From Himantopus leucocephalus (lineage: Eukaryota > Chordata > Aves > Charadriiformes > Recurvirostridae): a stretch of DNA of 64,000 nt. Both the position numbers and the translations under genes were made by a program. The stretch lies in assembly GCA_003993805.1 (NCBI GenBank), contig RSEF01000019.1, forward strand, positions 6,064,365 to 6,128,364, read 5' to 3'. The notes beneath the pieces were generated by a model. It was not told the origin of the DNA and made no database searches. It saw nothing but the letters and a program-made list of their open reading frames with translations. Shown here piece after piece: positions 1-13,000 of the stretch (positions are counted from its first letter, which is position 1; the number at the start of each line of letters is the position of its first letter).

Positions 1-255
1 GGCTAAAGGGGCAACTGGGTGGGGGGGTGTCCAGGGCAGCTGGGAAAGAGGAGACTGGCAAAGGGGCGGGGGGCAGGTAAGGGGGGGTGACTGGGCAATG
101 TAGTGGGAATCTTGTGGGGGATGCGTAGTACCTGAGGGAGGTACGAGACGGGGGGCCGTGCCTGGCCAGTGCCTGGGGCTCGGGTGCTGTGTGCCCCCTG
201 GACTGGGGGCTGGTTCAGCCCCTGCACACCCACCAAACTATCTCTCTGCTCTTAG
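1..255 (+). other. 3' part of POLDIP2 intron 1
   Basis: G-rich intronic sequence with several runs of four or more G, ending in a pyrimidine tract and AG at 254-255 before the first visible POLDIP2 exon. No gene is seen here. Confidence 0.7.
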
Positions 256-3200
256 AAACCGTCCAGAAGGAAAAGTGTTGGAGACCGTGGGGGTGTTTGA
301 GGCACCAAAGCAGCATGGCAAGTACGAGACGGGACAGGTAAGTGATTCTGGGGAGCAGAGCTGACCCTGCAGGCTTGTTCCACAGAGATTGGGTAGCTGA
401 GTGATTTACCCACAAGGAGGCTGCTGTATTGTAGCAGAAGGCCAGAAGTTTCACAGTTCAGTGCTCCTTGTCTCTGCTGTGTCTGCAGTTTGTCAGTCAT
501 CTGACAGTAGCAAGTTGATAAGAATCTGCAGCATGACACAACTGTTCCTACAATGGCATTTGCTCCACTGGTTTTATTTAAGGGTTTTCTCCCTCTAAGA
601 GCAAAAGAGACCATCACTGAATTTGAGAAATAACAACTAAACTTGTTGCTTCTGTGCTTATGATTCACAGCTCTGTTTCCGCATTCCTGAGCGGTCTCTC
701 CCATGCTGGTCTCATTTCTGCACTTCTGCCATTCTATTACTTTATTACTGATTTAGTCATTCACTTCTATGGGATAGAGAAGACATGAATTTCTTTTCTC
801 ATCCCAGTTCATGTTCCCTCTTTGTTTCTGCTCTTGGTTCGCACAGTGGTGATTGTCTCTATTCCCATTCCACGCATTCATGGTTTTTGTAGATGTTTCT
901 AGTTTTACCTCAGCAGGTTTTTTTAAAATAATATCAGAAAAGGGCTTTTGGCTTCATGTTTTCTGTTGTATCTAAGTTGATTAAAGCTTGCTGTGTATTC
1001 AAGTGCAATTATTTGTTCCTTTCAGCTATTTCTTCACAGTGTGTTTGGCTACCGAGGGATAGTCCTGTTTCCCTGGCAAGCCAGGCTTTATGATCGAGAT
1101 GTGGCTTCTCCTGTCACAGAAAAGTAAGGATTTGTTCTGGTTTCTATGTTATTGTACTGTTACATTTACATTTTGTAGCGAGTTTCCTGGTTGGGGTAGA
1201 CAAGTCTTTTTAATGAGGACAATGGTATGGGTCTGTTTTACATGAATGTAAACTAGGAGAGGTGCTTAAAGAAGAGACACTGCATGAGTATTAATTTTGT
1301 GTTAATTAGAGACAGGATGGAAGTATGAAGGATGAGAGTGCGTGTGTGTGTAGGAACCAAAAAAAAAACCACCACAAACCATGCTCCTGGCAATTCTTTG
1401 TCATTAAAAAGCCCCTCGTGTTGCTTTTTGAGTTAGGTCTATGCTCCTGTGTTAAAATTGCAGGCTGCTTTTTCTGTAGATTGCCAGTGAGTTGGATTTT
1501 TCAGCTGCCTCTGCAGTTTCAACCCACTAGGCTGAGTTCATCCTTCTTGTGGACTGAGTCACTGTTCACTTCCCTCCCCTCTTCCATTCGTTTCCCCTCT
1601 GGCCTGTGTTGGAGGTGTGCAGGGCGAGTGTGCGTGTGGAGTCGGGAAGGACTGGGGAGTAAGCAGAGCGAGAATCAGAGGGCAGTAGAAATACCCACCC
1701 CAAACGGGAGGCTGGACTGAACAGGAAGAACTTCTGAGTCGTCTGAAAACAGAGCTGTTGTGCCTGTGGCAGACGTGGTTGATTGTCATCTCGGCTCATC
1801 TATCGTGTAGGTGGCTGACATGAGTTTAATTTGAATGGAATTGAATTGATTACAGACTGTGAAAAGTATTATTTTTTTATCATTGTTTATGAATGTGCTT
1901 GGTAACAACAGTTTGCTGCCATCCTGCGCTTGAGCTCAGTGCTCTGCTTTTCTTTTTAGAAGCGAGAACGCTGCAGGCCATGGTTCCAAAGAGGTCAAGG
2001 GCAAAACGCATACTTACTATCAGGTGCTAATAGATGCCCGGGATTGTCCACATATAGTAAGTAACCAATGGTCTTGGTATTGAAACTCAAAATATCTTCT
2101 CCTCTATGAATCCTTGGACAGGCATTGAAAGAAAATGGCTTTGATGGGTAACTTTATTGTTTAGAATTTTAGGACAAATTTGTTCTTCAAGTCATATTTT
2201 CCCTGAGAAAGATAATCTGGAGTGTCATGTGACTGTTTTCTGGGTCATATTTCCCCTTTCCAGCCTCCCTTCCTCATCCTGTTCACCNTAGATGGACAGG
2301 CACTGAAAGAAAATGGCTTTGATGGCTAACTTGATTGTTTAGAATTTTAGGAAAAATTTGTTCTTCAAGTCATATTTTCCCTGAGAAAGATAATCTGGAG
2401 TGTCATGTGACTGTTTTCTGGGTCATATTTCCCCTTTCCAGCCTCCCTTCCTCATCCTGTTCACCTGTGTGCAACAGAGTAGGAATGCCATTGTGAATGG
2501 GGGTTGCAGCACTGAAAATGCTCTTCAATTGTTTGAGTGGAGCGTTAGTCTAGAGGAGTTAAAAGGAGAGATGTTCTGAGGTGAATTGGTTAAATAAAAT
2601 TAATGTTACACATGTTAGAAACTACAATAGTAAACTGCAATGTGACTGGAAACTGGCCTACAACAGTCCAACAAAATGACATAAACCTCCTTTTTTGCAG
2701 TCCCAGAGATCACAGACAGAAGCAGTGACGTTCCTGGCAAATCACGATGACAGCAGAGCCCTCTATGCCATACCAGGTGAGTAAAATGCACCTTCAACCT
2801 CTGTGGAGATGTGGACCGTCATGAGGTGAGGTCAGAAGAGTCATCGACAGTCAACTTCTGCTAGTGAAGCAGCAGCACCCACAGGACATTCCTGTAGTGG
2901 ATCTCTCTGTGTTTTAGGGCCCTGCTAGAAACAGCAGAATGACTAAAGTACACGAAGACCTTTTGGACAGGTGGAAGTTGGGCAGACTGATCAGACACAG
3001 GCATGCCTACTTTGAGCTCTTGAGACATAGATCCCATATGCATACCCTGTTGCATGTGGGCTATCGTACTTTATTGCTGGGACAGCTAGGTCTCTTCCTG
3101 TCCTGTGCATTTCCTGCCATAGGTCCTTTTGTGGCAGTGTAGTCACTTCCCAGGCAGTGTGTATGTATCAGAAAATCATTCTGGGGAGAAATCTCACAGG

Positions 3201-6200
3201 AGAATGCTGCCAAGGGTTATTACTGGCCTGTTTCCTCCATTCTTGATTGCAACCATGGTATTAGCTTTGGCTTCTGCTGCCAAAGTCCTTTTCTTAATGT
3301 CTTAGTAGTGTGATCCATTTCTCTGCCAGGAGACTTCTGAGCTGCTCTTCAATGGGGACGTTCTGTAGCTTTTGGGGTTTCTTTTTCAGGTTTAGATTAC
3401 GTAAGCCATGAAGACATCCTTCCCTACAGCTCCACTGATCAAGTGCCCATCCAGCATGAGCTCTTTGAGAGGTTCCTCATGTACGACCAAACAAAAGGTA
3501 ATTTCTGACTTCAGAGGGAAGTCTTCAGAGCCAGATGCTTGAGGTATTCTATGACAAGTACCCACAACCCATCATCTTAGATTTGGTCTAAAAATCTTGG
3601 TCTGGTTTGGTGTTTGTTACAGTAAAGCCTTCTTTAAATAATTTTTGTAACTATGTGAAAGGAGTTGCTTTGAGGGGAAAGCACTCCGGTTATGGTATGC
3701 CGCTCCTTATAAACTCTCATCTTTCCCTCCCCACAGTTCCACCTTTTGTAGCAAGGGATACGCTGTGTGCATGGCAGGAGAAGAACCACCCCTGGCTAGA
3801 GCTCTCCGATGTGCACCGAGAAACCACAGAGAACATCCGTGTCACAGTCATCCCTTTCTATATGGGCATGAGGGTAAGTCTGTGTTGCATGTCAGTGCAT
3901 TAGTTCTGAGATTTTTTTAACTGGTGTGTTTTTTCTAAGTCCAGTTTACTGACTGAAGGTACCTTCTGCTTACTGGAGAAATGACTTTTTAATCACAGTG
4001 TCATTGTCATTATGTTCAGCAGACATATGAACATGAAACTGTTTTGTCATACATTTTTGGAGAACAGCTCCTGCAACTTGGCTTTTGCGTGTTATTTGTA
4101 GGACGGGAAACAACCCTGTACTGTTCTGCAGAAGTGTTGGCAAGATATTTAGGAGGGCTTGTGAATTGGTCCTTTGCTGCCTCAGTCACAGATGGCTGTG
4201 TGCATAATGTGGCACCAAGGCCATCTGCCCTGTAATGACAGACATATCCTGCCCACTGGTGAGGTGCTGTGGGTGTCTACCCCTGTTTCGTGGCTCTAAT
4301 GTGGGTCAGAGGGTTTGGCTAAAGCCTTCTGGATTTAGCTGATAACCATGTGCTCTTTATAGTGTAAGAACTTCGTGTGGACTATCCGAAATAATGAGGC
4401 TCCAATAGACTTCTGAGTGGGAGGGCTGGGAATTACCACAGCAGTTTGATTTCCGAGCCCAGAGAAGCACAGCTGCCGGGGAGCCTGTGCTGTGGCAGGT
4501 GGATGTTTCGATGTGGATTTGCAGCTTCTCTGGAGCCCAACTGATGTTTGTCCTAACCTTGTCAGAAAAACAGGTGCCTGAAGGCAAGGAAACGGGTGTT
4601 TCTAGATCTGTAGAAAGTGCGTAATTAATGTGGAGATCAAGCCTCCGTAGTCACGAGATCCTTGCAAATCTCCCACCTCATGATTACATGTCTAGAGCAC
4701 AGCCAGTGCCAGGCGGTAACTGATGGACTGCCTCGGAGAGCAGCTGTCATTCTGCTCATGTGAGTTGTCTGCGTCAGTCTGGCATGCAGTGAGAGCCCCT
4801 GTGCTTGTGCTGTGCTGACAGCTGAAGAGGTTTTTGGCGCTGAGCGTTGAAGGGCAGCTGCTAAAGTCTTTTGTTTCTCTTGACAGGAAGCCCAGAATTC
4901 CCATGTCTACTGGGTAAGTGCCTTTTGTTTCACAAAGCAGCTAAAGGGAAGGAGTTTATTTGCTGTGGCATCGCTGCTGTGTGATAAGCTGTGAGGGAGA
5001 GTAGCCCTTGCCTGGCAACTGTTTCCCAGTATCGGCTGTGGGTTATCAACTGTTTGCAGCTGATTCCAGGTCTTGATAACAGTCTTTCTTCTGTCCAGTG
5101 GCGCTACTGTATTCGCTTGGAGAACCTTGACAGCGAAGTGGTACAACTCCGAGAACGGCACTGGAGGATATTTAGCTTGTCTGGCACCTTGGAAACGGTC
5201 AGGGGCCGCGGCGTTGTAGGAAGGGTAGGTATCGTGTAGCTTCTTTTGGGAAGTGCAGCCCTTTGCTGGAGTCCTCTCTCTTGGGTTGATTTGCCAGTAA
5301 ATTGCTAAGTGGGCAATTTATAGATTTAGATTTATAGATAAATTTATAGATAAAGAAATAGATGGAATAGGAAACTGGCAATGAAAAAAATCACGTAAGC
5401 TTTTTGTCTGTTGTTAGTATGCATGAACTGAAACTTCACACTGAGTTTTAGAGAATGATGCTAAATGATTGGCAACGGGAAAACTAGAATAGTATGTGAT
5501 TCTGACACTACTCACTGGCCAAGTTGTTTGCTGTGTATTTGGTAGCGATGCTCAGCTGTGGATCTCTCTGTTTTTCTTCTCGCTATATAAATTTCCTGTT
5601 GATGCCTGTCTGTGGAGAAACGTTGAGATCCGTTGCTGATGCAGAGCGGTCTCTTCTTGTCTTCTCAGGAGCCAGTTTTATCGAAAGAACAGCCGGCATT
5701 TCAGTACAGCAGTCACGTCTCCCTGCAGGCATCCAGTGGTCACATGTGGTAAGAAGCAGTTACTACTGCAGTAGTTGTTTAGATGTAGGACCCCACAGCG
5801 CTGAGCTGGGACACAGTTTGCAGTCTGGAGTTATGGCTGAAAGGTGGGTAGAAGTGGACTGGACTGGACATATTTGATAGTTAAAATTTTGATGAGCTTC
5901 TCTACAGCAGTATCCCAGTTAGCGATAAGATCTGTTGATTCTCTGCACCAAGAGAGGTTCCAGGCTAATTTATCCTCCTTCTCTGGTTAGTGCTAGGCTG
6001 GATTTGGAAAGACACAAAGCAATTCTCTGTCATCTTCTCCTGTACTAAGTTTCTGTCCCTTTTAGTCCTTGGTGCAAGAGGCAAGGCTTCATGCTGGTGT
6101 TTCCCTGGGCAGCAGGGTGTGTAGACTGGTGTCGTCTCTCTTTGGAGAGGACTGGACTTTGATTCTGTCCCTGAGTAAAGCTGTGCAGTTCTGCCTCCAC

Positions 6201-7442
6201 GAGGAATTGGCGCGTGGGGTTGTTCCCAGTTTAGGCCAGATAAGGCCTTCAGTCTAAGTGGTGTTCAAGTTTCCTCTTCTGTACGTGCAGGTAGGAAGGC
6301 GCTCAGCAGAGTTGTTCTTTTCCTGTGATGCAGGGTTAAAGCAGTTTCCCTCTGTTAGTATTTCAGCTGGGTTAGCACATTTAGTGTCATCTCTGTGTGG
6401 ACAAGAAATGTACAGCCACCTCGTACCTTCTGTACAACAGGTCTCTCTGGCTTGCATTTTTTAAATAAATGTGTTTCAGAGTTAAGCTGCCTTGGAACTG
6501 CCTTTGAGTTGGGAAATGCAAGGGAACAGGTCTTTGCCTATAGGATAAACCCTTGTTTGCCATGTTAAGCATTTTGAATTGCCTGAACGCATGCCCTGGG
6601 GAGTAAAACCACCTTGTTTAGTAGTTTTTCCCTCTCTGCATGCATCCTGAAGGAGACAAAGGTTCTGCAGCTCAGAAGCTGCTCAGCTTGGCTCCTGTTG
6701 TTCAATTGTGTCCTCTCCTTCATGAGAACCTGTTAGTTTATCTCCATCATCCTCTTGGCCGTGTCATGTTTTGCAGTACAGTCGTCTGTAGTTCAAGGCA
6801 ATAAACAAATTCTTTGTTTGTACAAGGATGGGCAGATTCAGTTCTGAAATGCCCTTTCTGAAATGCAAAGCAGAAGCTATTCCAAATTATATCTGTGATG
6901 GGATTTCATATTGTTGTAGGCTTCTTACCCAGTGGAGCTTCTGCCAAGAAATACGAATCTGAATTTACGTGTAATCAGTTTGTAAAAATAGCTCAGACGG
7001 TTGTGTCTCCTGTGGGGTGGGAGTTAGGTAAACCCTGCCGCAGATGCGTGGAGCGCGCTTACCTCCTGGAGGCTCTGATCATGACATCTTTATTCAGGAA
7101 ATGTATGTTAGAGATGTGATGTAAACTGCCGAGGAGTCTTCCAATAAATGAGTCATCTTGGCAGGCAGATGTCCTTGCTGCTGAACTGACGTACTGGTGC
7201 TGGACTGGCTTTGTAAATGCATCCCCAGAGTCCCCGTGTAGGATATGGAAGAGCTCAATGTCTTGCCGATGATTCCTAGCTGTGTTTGTCCCTGGCCCTC
7301 AGCGTGATCTCTGCCATTATTTTGCAGGGGTACTTTTCGATTTGAGAGGCCTGATGGCTCCCACTTTGATGTCCGAATCCCACCCTTTTCTCTGGAAAGC
7401 AACAAAGACGAGAAGACCCCCCCCTCCGGCCTTCACTGGTAG
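256..7442 (+). CDS. POLDIP2: POLDIP2, DNA polymerase delta-interacting protein 2 (first exon outside window)
   Basis: Ten coding exons read through in phase: 256-337, 1026-1123, 1960-2056, 2701-2776, 3390-3497, 3737-3873, 4887-4913, 5099-5224, 5669-5748 and 7328-7442, giving 314 residues to a TAG stop. All junctions are GT-AG. The start codon and the N-terminal targeting region lie upstream of base 1. Recognisable stretches are FGYRGIVLFPWQARLYDRD (YccV-like domain, 5' half), VSHEDILPY, and the C-terminal ApaG/DUF525 domain with RYCIRLENL, LRERHWRIFSLSGTLETV, GRGVVG and the end PPSGLHW. From family knowledge, POLDIP2 binds the polymerase delta p50 subunit and PCNA, associates with NOX4/p22phox, and acts in mitochondria. 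One exon is only 27 bp. Identity is secure because sequence and length match the human protein closely; only the N-terminus is unseen. Confidence 0.97.
2115..2465. repeat. 173-bp tandem duplication with an N at the junction, POLDIP2 intron 4
   Basis: Bases 2115-2287 and 2293-2465 are nearly identical, both running from TGGACAGGCA to CTGTTCACC. They differ at only a few single bases. The two copies are separated by five bases that include an N at 2288. This may be a real duplication, or an assembly artefact in which overlapping or allelic contig ends were laid side by side. Confidence 0.9.
5318..5365. repeat. AT-rich degenerate TAGATTTATAGATA tract
   Basis: Imperfect short tandem repeats built on TTTATAGATA in POLDIP2 intron 9. 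It is a simple-sequence tract with no other feature. Confidence 0.6.
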
Positions 7443-7776
7443 AGCAGACCGAGTGCCGAGACCCACAGAGACCTGTGTGTGTTGTAGACCTTTGCCTCCC
7501 CATTATGCTGCAGCCAAGAACACGGAGCTTTTAAACATTTTAAACCATTTTTGTTTTAACTGTTGTCTAAGGGGGAGGCTTTTTTGAACTTTAATACTGG
7601 CTCTCTCAGGCTGCTTGTAAACATAAGCTGTGTTACAGTTAACCCTCCCCTTTGTGGCACCTGCTGGGGTTGGAGTTGGGGGACGTAGATCTGTGCTGCC
7701 GCAGAAGACTGTCCCCCTCAGCAGGCCTGGACCCTTTCCAATGTGTTGTGAATTCTCTGCAATGTGAGGTTTCTCT

Positions 7777-7782
7777 AATAAA
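7777..7782 (+). terminator. POLDIP2: POLDIP2 poly(A) signal
   Basis: A canonical AATAAA lies 335 bp after the POLDIP2 stop and is followed by a T/G-containing stretch, giving a compact 3' UTR of about 350 bases. A second AATAAA at 9764 could serve a longer transcript. Confidence 0.75.
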
Positions 7783-9968
7783 CTGGCCCTTCCAGTTGCA
7801 ACCAGTCTTCCTTTATAAACCAAGGCCTCGGCTTTGCATCCAGCCTGCCCCAGCTTGTTGCTCCCCCCTCGCCCATGTGCAAAGCGGAGTCAGCCCAGAC
7901 TTCTTGCCGCTTCGGAAGGCAGCAGTGAGGTGGGTTTAGGGAGCAGGAGCTCAGCCTTCCTGCATTGCAGCTGCTTTCTGGGATTTAGCCAGCGCATGGC
8001 AGAGCAGCTCCATTCCTCTTTCCACAGCTTGTCTGGGCTGTGCGCTGGAGCGATGCAAAGCCTGTTTTTTCAGAGGGGGGAAGGAGGGTTGGCCAGTGGT
8101 GCCGAGCAGCCTGCCACAGCGTTTTGTGCATGTAGAGCACCGGGTGGCTGTGTGTTGTGACCGTACGGGAGAGCTGAAGGGGGCCCTCCCCGTGCAAGGG
8201 CTTGCCTCACTGCAGGGATGTGTGTCCCAACCGCTGGAGGATACTTCCCCCACTCACGCTGCAGCTGTAACCGTATTTCCTTGGTAGTTTCTACTTTGGC
8301 AGGAAGAGCTTGTTTTAACCCGCAGCGCTGTCAGCCCCAGTGAGGTAGTGCTTGGCGTTGTGCTCCTGCTTGCTCGGCTCAGCAGGTTGTGATTGTTTTT
8401 GATAGTCTGTGCGGAGGGCCCTGCAGAACCACGCAGGTCAGCGAAATAGCTGTAAGCTTATGACGATTTGTGGGAATTTTTGCTTTTACGTGTGAAGGGC
8501 CTGGTTCATAGGGTAAATCAGGCGTTAGCTCTTTTTATAGGCCAGAGGGGTTCTCGGTAGCTCTGAGGATTGCAGAGATCTTGAGAGACATCGGGCTCTG
8601 TGGTGGGACCCTTCTGGCTGTCTCTGGGTTTCCAGACTTCTGGGTGACTCACGGGGGCTGAGGTAGTTGGCTCTGCGATAGGAACCCTAGGCAGGAAATT
8701 TCAAACCTTGCTTCTTTCCCTGGTCTTGCTTAAATGACAAGGTATAATTAACTCACGGGACTGTTGTTTTTCTTGATTTAGAAGTACTCCAGTTATCCCC
8801 TCTTCCCCCGAGTCCTCTCTGAGCAGCCCCTTCGTGTTTGACTCTGCAAGGCAGTGCTGTGGCAGTGCCATGGGCCGTCTCGGCTGATGGGCAAACAGCC
8901 TTCAGAAACGACAGCAGGAGAGACTCATGTGCTGTCCTGCAGCCAACGGATCCTGGGATAGAGACATAATTACTGCTGCTTAAACAGTGTTTATCTGTCA
9001 CTGGTCTCTTAATTTTTGTCTTCTTTCCTGTCAGGTAGAACATGCGATCTACATTGCCTTTAGCGTATGAAAGGTTTAGTGAGCCAGCCTGCTTTTAGGG
9101 GTAGAAAAACATCTGTAAAGAACAGCCCACAGTGGAGAACCCCATGTTGCTGCTGTCATGCCCATTTCTTCACAGGAGGAAAAAGGGGCGGGATGAGGCC
9201 TTGAGTTCAGAGGAAGCAGAGTCCTGTAGGAACCTGCTTTTTTGGAGTAGCAGCTGCCCCGCATCTCCCTTGGGTTACTGACTGCAGCTTTACTGGCAAT
9301 TGCAACACCACTGTAAATGTTTAACGCTATTGCTCACCCGCCTGTGTTTCTGGGGTGCTGTGGACCTAATGCTTCCAATAACAAGCAGAGTTGTATTCCT
9401 GAGTGACAGCGTGGTCCCGGGGGCAGGGGCTCTGCCAGTGCCAGGCAGAGCAGCTTGTGCAGCTGCCAGGTGCCCGTGGTGTGTTTGGTGTGACGTGGGC
9501 TCAGGAACAGACATTCTGGGCTGGATAATGACTGGCGAGAACCGAGGTGACCCGCGCTGCCGGTAACACACGGGGCTGGGACGACGGGGAGCGTAGGAAT
9601 GTTTCTGCTCCATCAGTCTTTGTGGAGGGGGGGCCCATACCTGCCCCGGGGCCTGGGGCTCAGGGACGGCCTTTCCTCAACTCCTTCTTCCTACAGGCCT
9701 GTTTCCAGAGCGCGGGCGAGCTGCCTTCCTCTCTTGTGTAAATACCTGTACAAAGATCTAATGAATAAAGCGCTGAAGGAACGGCTGTCTCTCCTGCCTA
9801 TCATTGCTCCCCCCGCGCCTCGGCCGCTGACAGGCAACGGGCTCCCTCCCTGCACCGGCCCTGCGGCTCTCCCGCCCTCTCCGCGGGGCCGGGCCCGCCG
9901 TTCCTCCTCCCTCTCGGGGGGCAGGGCCGCGGCGCTGCCCTTGCCCGGGGCTCAGCCATCCCCGTCCC
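7783..9968. other. Intergenic region between POLDIP2 and TSR1
   Basis: No open frame here resembles a protein I know, and no splice structure, tRNA or repeat family stands out. Part of it may be a distal POLDIP2 3' UTR, ending at the AATAAA near 9764. The last 150 bases become CpG-rich and merge into the TSR1 promoter. Confidence 0.6.
9764..9769 (+). terminator. Possible distal POLDIP2 poly(A) signal
   Basis: AATAAA in the context TCTAATGAATAAAGCG, preceded by TGTAAATA. It sits about 310 bp before the TSR1 start codon, so a POLDIP2 transcript ending here would stop just short of the TSR1 promoter. Inferred from the motif only. Confidence 0.35.
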
Positions 9969-9972
9969 TCAC

Positions 9973-10073
9973 GCCGCCATCTTAGTTTGAGCGCGGCACT
10001 GCGCGCTCCCGGCGTGCCCCGCGGCGCCGGAAGTGACGCGCCGGAAGCACTGAGGAGGCAGCGAGGAGGCAGC
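9973..10073 (+). promoter_or_regulatory. TSR1 core promoter and 5' UTR with YY1 and ETS motifs
   Basis: CpG-rich sequence just upstream of the TSR1 ATG. GCCGCCATCTT at 9973-9983 is the reverse complement of the YY1 motif AAGATGGCGGC. CCGGAAGTGACG at 10027-10038 and CCGGAAGC at 10041-10048 are ETS/GABP-type sites. There is no TATA box. This pattern is typical of promoters of ribosome-biogenesis genes. Confidence 0.7.
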
Positions 10074-13000
10074 ATGGTGGCGGCGGGCGCTCACCGGCCC
10101 GGGCCTTTGAAGCAGCAGAACAAAGCGCACAAGGGCGGGAAGCACAGCGGGTCGTCTCAGCGTCGTGCTGGAGGTGAGGTGAGGCGGGACGGGCCCGGCC
10201 GGGTTCCCCGCCGGCTCTGGGCGCCGGGGCCGCCCGCCTGACCGTTCTCTCCCCGCAGGCCGCGTCTCCGTTAAGGCCCAGCCCCGCCGGCGGCTCCGCG
10301 ACCTCAGCAGGGTGGACCGGCGGCACCAGGCGCTGCAGCTCCGCCGGCAGCGCAAGGAGGCGGTGAGGTCCCTGGGGGAACCGGGCCGGTTGCGGAGAGA
10401 GCGGGAAATGGGTTGGTTTCGGGTGTTTGCGAGGGGGCAGCGGGAAGTGCGAATGGGGCTGGTGCGGGTCTCGATGTGGGTGCATGTCTGTTGGGAAGGG
10501 CCATTTTGGGGCTTTGTGGAAGGGCCACGAGCTGGGCCAGGGAGAGGAATGGGTGCCTGGGTCTGTTCGGTTTGGGGCAAGCAGAACGTTATTGGACCGA
10601 GTGGGGTTCGGGTTGAGCTGCGGGAGGATCCAGTCTTGATCTGGTGGGTGGGATAGGAACTGGTTGGTGCTGGGGTTCATGCTCTGCAGTTGTGCCCACA
10701 GGTGCTAGCGGAGAAGCGGAGCTTGGGCAGCAGGGATGGGCCCCCGCATCTCGTGGTTCTGGTGCCGCTGCACAGCAGGGCTGCAGCCCACGACACCCTC
10801 CACTTGCTCCAAAGCCAGGACTCTGCTGTTGTCCGCGTGGATGAGGGGAGAGCTGGTGGCTTTGCGCTCCTCTGCCCCCGACTCAAGCAGCGTTGGCGCT
10901 TCGTGACAGCACAGGCAGGTGAGGAAACGCCATTGTTGGTGTGGTTCTTGGTTCCGTACCCCTGGCAGGCTCAGTAATGGAGATGTTTTGTGTGCAGGGG
11001 ACCTTCATGCTGTCTTAGACCTAGCAAAGGTCGCTGACTCTCTCTTGTTCATCCTGGATCCTTTCGATGGCTGGGACAGCGCAGGGGAGCACTGCCTCTC
11101 CTGCCTCTTTGCACAGGGGCTCCCCAGTTATGGTGAGCAAGTGAGAAACATTAAGGGCTTCTAGTGGGGTGTATGTCGAGGGGGTGCTTGATGGGGATTT
11201 GCTGTTGCAGTAATTAAAAACTCTGTATGTTAATAGGCAATCACAAGTCTTTGACCGCTCTGTTTCTGAGCATAGATCAGTTGGGCGAATGCCATTGTCA
11301 TGCTCTGTTGCTCTGTTACTACCCTGGGAGGGGAGTGCTGGAGATAAAAGGGGTATTAGAGACTTCTGGGTGTGTGGTGGTGGTTAGCGTTATAACAGTT
11401 ATTCAGGCGAGCAGAGCGAAGGGATTCAGACACTTTCCTGCTAAGTTCAGTTCCTGGGTCCTTATCTCCCTGGTCTCATTTAGTCTCAAAATCTTATCTC
11501 TAAAGACAGGTTTTTCTATCCTGATTATTTTTTTGAATGGATGAAACTGCTTTTGTAACTTGTGGTGTGAACCTGTTGTTTGGTTATTTGGGTTGCTGAT
11601 ATCTGAGTTTGTGTTAGTACTTGGTAAAAGGTGTATAAGAAAGTTTACCACCTGATCCTGAGCTCTGTTCTATGTGCTGCTTGGTAGCTCTTGCTGTCCC
11701 AGGGGGCAGTGACTTGCCACCTAAGAAGCGGATAGATGCCAGGAAGAAACTGGCCAAAGCCATTGAGAAGCGCTTTCCAGAGGCCAAGCTCTTCCCCCTG
11801 AACACGGAACAGGAGTCCTCGCTGCTGCTGAGGCACCTCGCCACTCAGAAGCAGCGGCATCTCGCTTTTCGGGATAGACGGGCTCACCTGCTCGCCTATG
11901 CTGCTGAGTTTGTACCCAGTCAGGAGAGCGACCTGGTTGGAACATTGAAGGTGTCTGGCTTTGTCCGGGGACAGACCCTCGATGTGAACAGCCTGGTGCA
12001 TATTGTGGGGCATGGAGACTTCCAGATGAGCCAGGTGGATGCCCCCCCCGACCCCCTCTCTTTGAACCCACGAGTGGTTAAAGGACAGAAGAGGAGTCAG
12101 GACATGGAGATACAGGTGTGTGGGAGTTCAGGGCTTTGCCGGTCCTGTTAGAACATGATGTTTTTAAACTTTCATCAGGAAAATACAACTGGGTGTATGT
12201 GGTGAAGGGGGAGTAAAGGCAGTTCTATCAAGAGAGCTAGTAAGGGTGTGTTCTGCCACTGAGCTGAGGTTCGTTGCACGTGGCATGTACCGAACGTTAC
12301 ATTACAGCATAACGAACGTGATACTGAAGGGAGTTTCACTTCAGACTGACTGCTAGCTTGAGTTGGGTGTATTCACAGCTGGGAACTCTGCTCTTGCCCT
12401 TCAGGATGACTCTGTAAATGGTACCGATGAGATGGAGGAAGATGTTAAGGTCCTGATGAAGGCAGATCCGAACAAGCAGGAGTCTTTGCAGTCAGAAGTG
12501 GTTCCTGATCCTATGGAAGGGGAGCAGACGTGGCCTACTGAAGAAGAACTGCAAGAAGCAGAGGGTGAGTAGCAGCAATACTTCTGTACCTTTTCCTTGT
12601 CCCCGTTAAGAAGGTTGTTAGAAACCCTCTGTCACTGGGACAGCTGTGAAGAAATGCAGTAGTTGGGAGCCCAGGACTTGGGTTCCTAGTCCCATCACCT
12701 GACTAGCAGGCTGCGTGGTTTGCCTGGCAGTTAGCAGGGTTACATTTTAGTTGCCTTTCCTGGGCCCTGACAAATTCTGTGCTGGGAAATCAATTCTGGT
12801 CTAGAGCTGATGTTGGCTGTCCTGATGTAAACGTTGCTGAGGCAAAGGAGAATTGGTCCTGTATTAACTATTGGTGGGAAATCCCACAGCTTCTCTGAAG
12901 GCAAACAGAAAGGTGGTGAAGGTCCCCAAAGGCACATCCAAGTACCAGGCTGCCTGGATTGTGGATGATGAAGAAGAGGGCAGTCAGGAAGACGATGATG

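Noticed and set aside
5453..5516. C/D snoRNA-like motif pair (ATGATGC ... CTGA) in POLDIP2 intron 9
   Set aside because: No complementary terminal stem flanks the boxes.
9969..10680. Long minus-strand frames over the TSR1 5' end
   Set aside because: They are by-products of the CpG island; they lack splice structure and oppose confirmed TSR1 exons.
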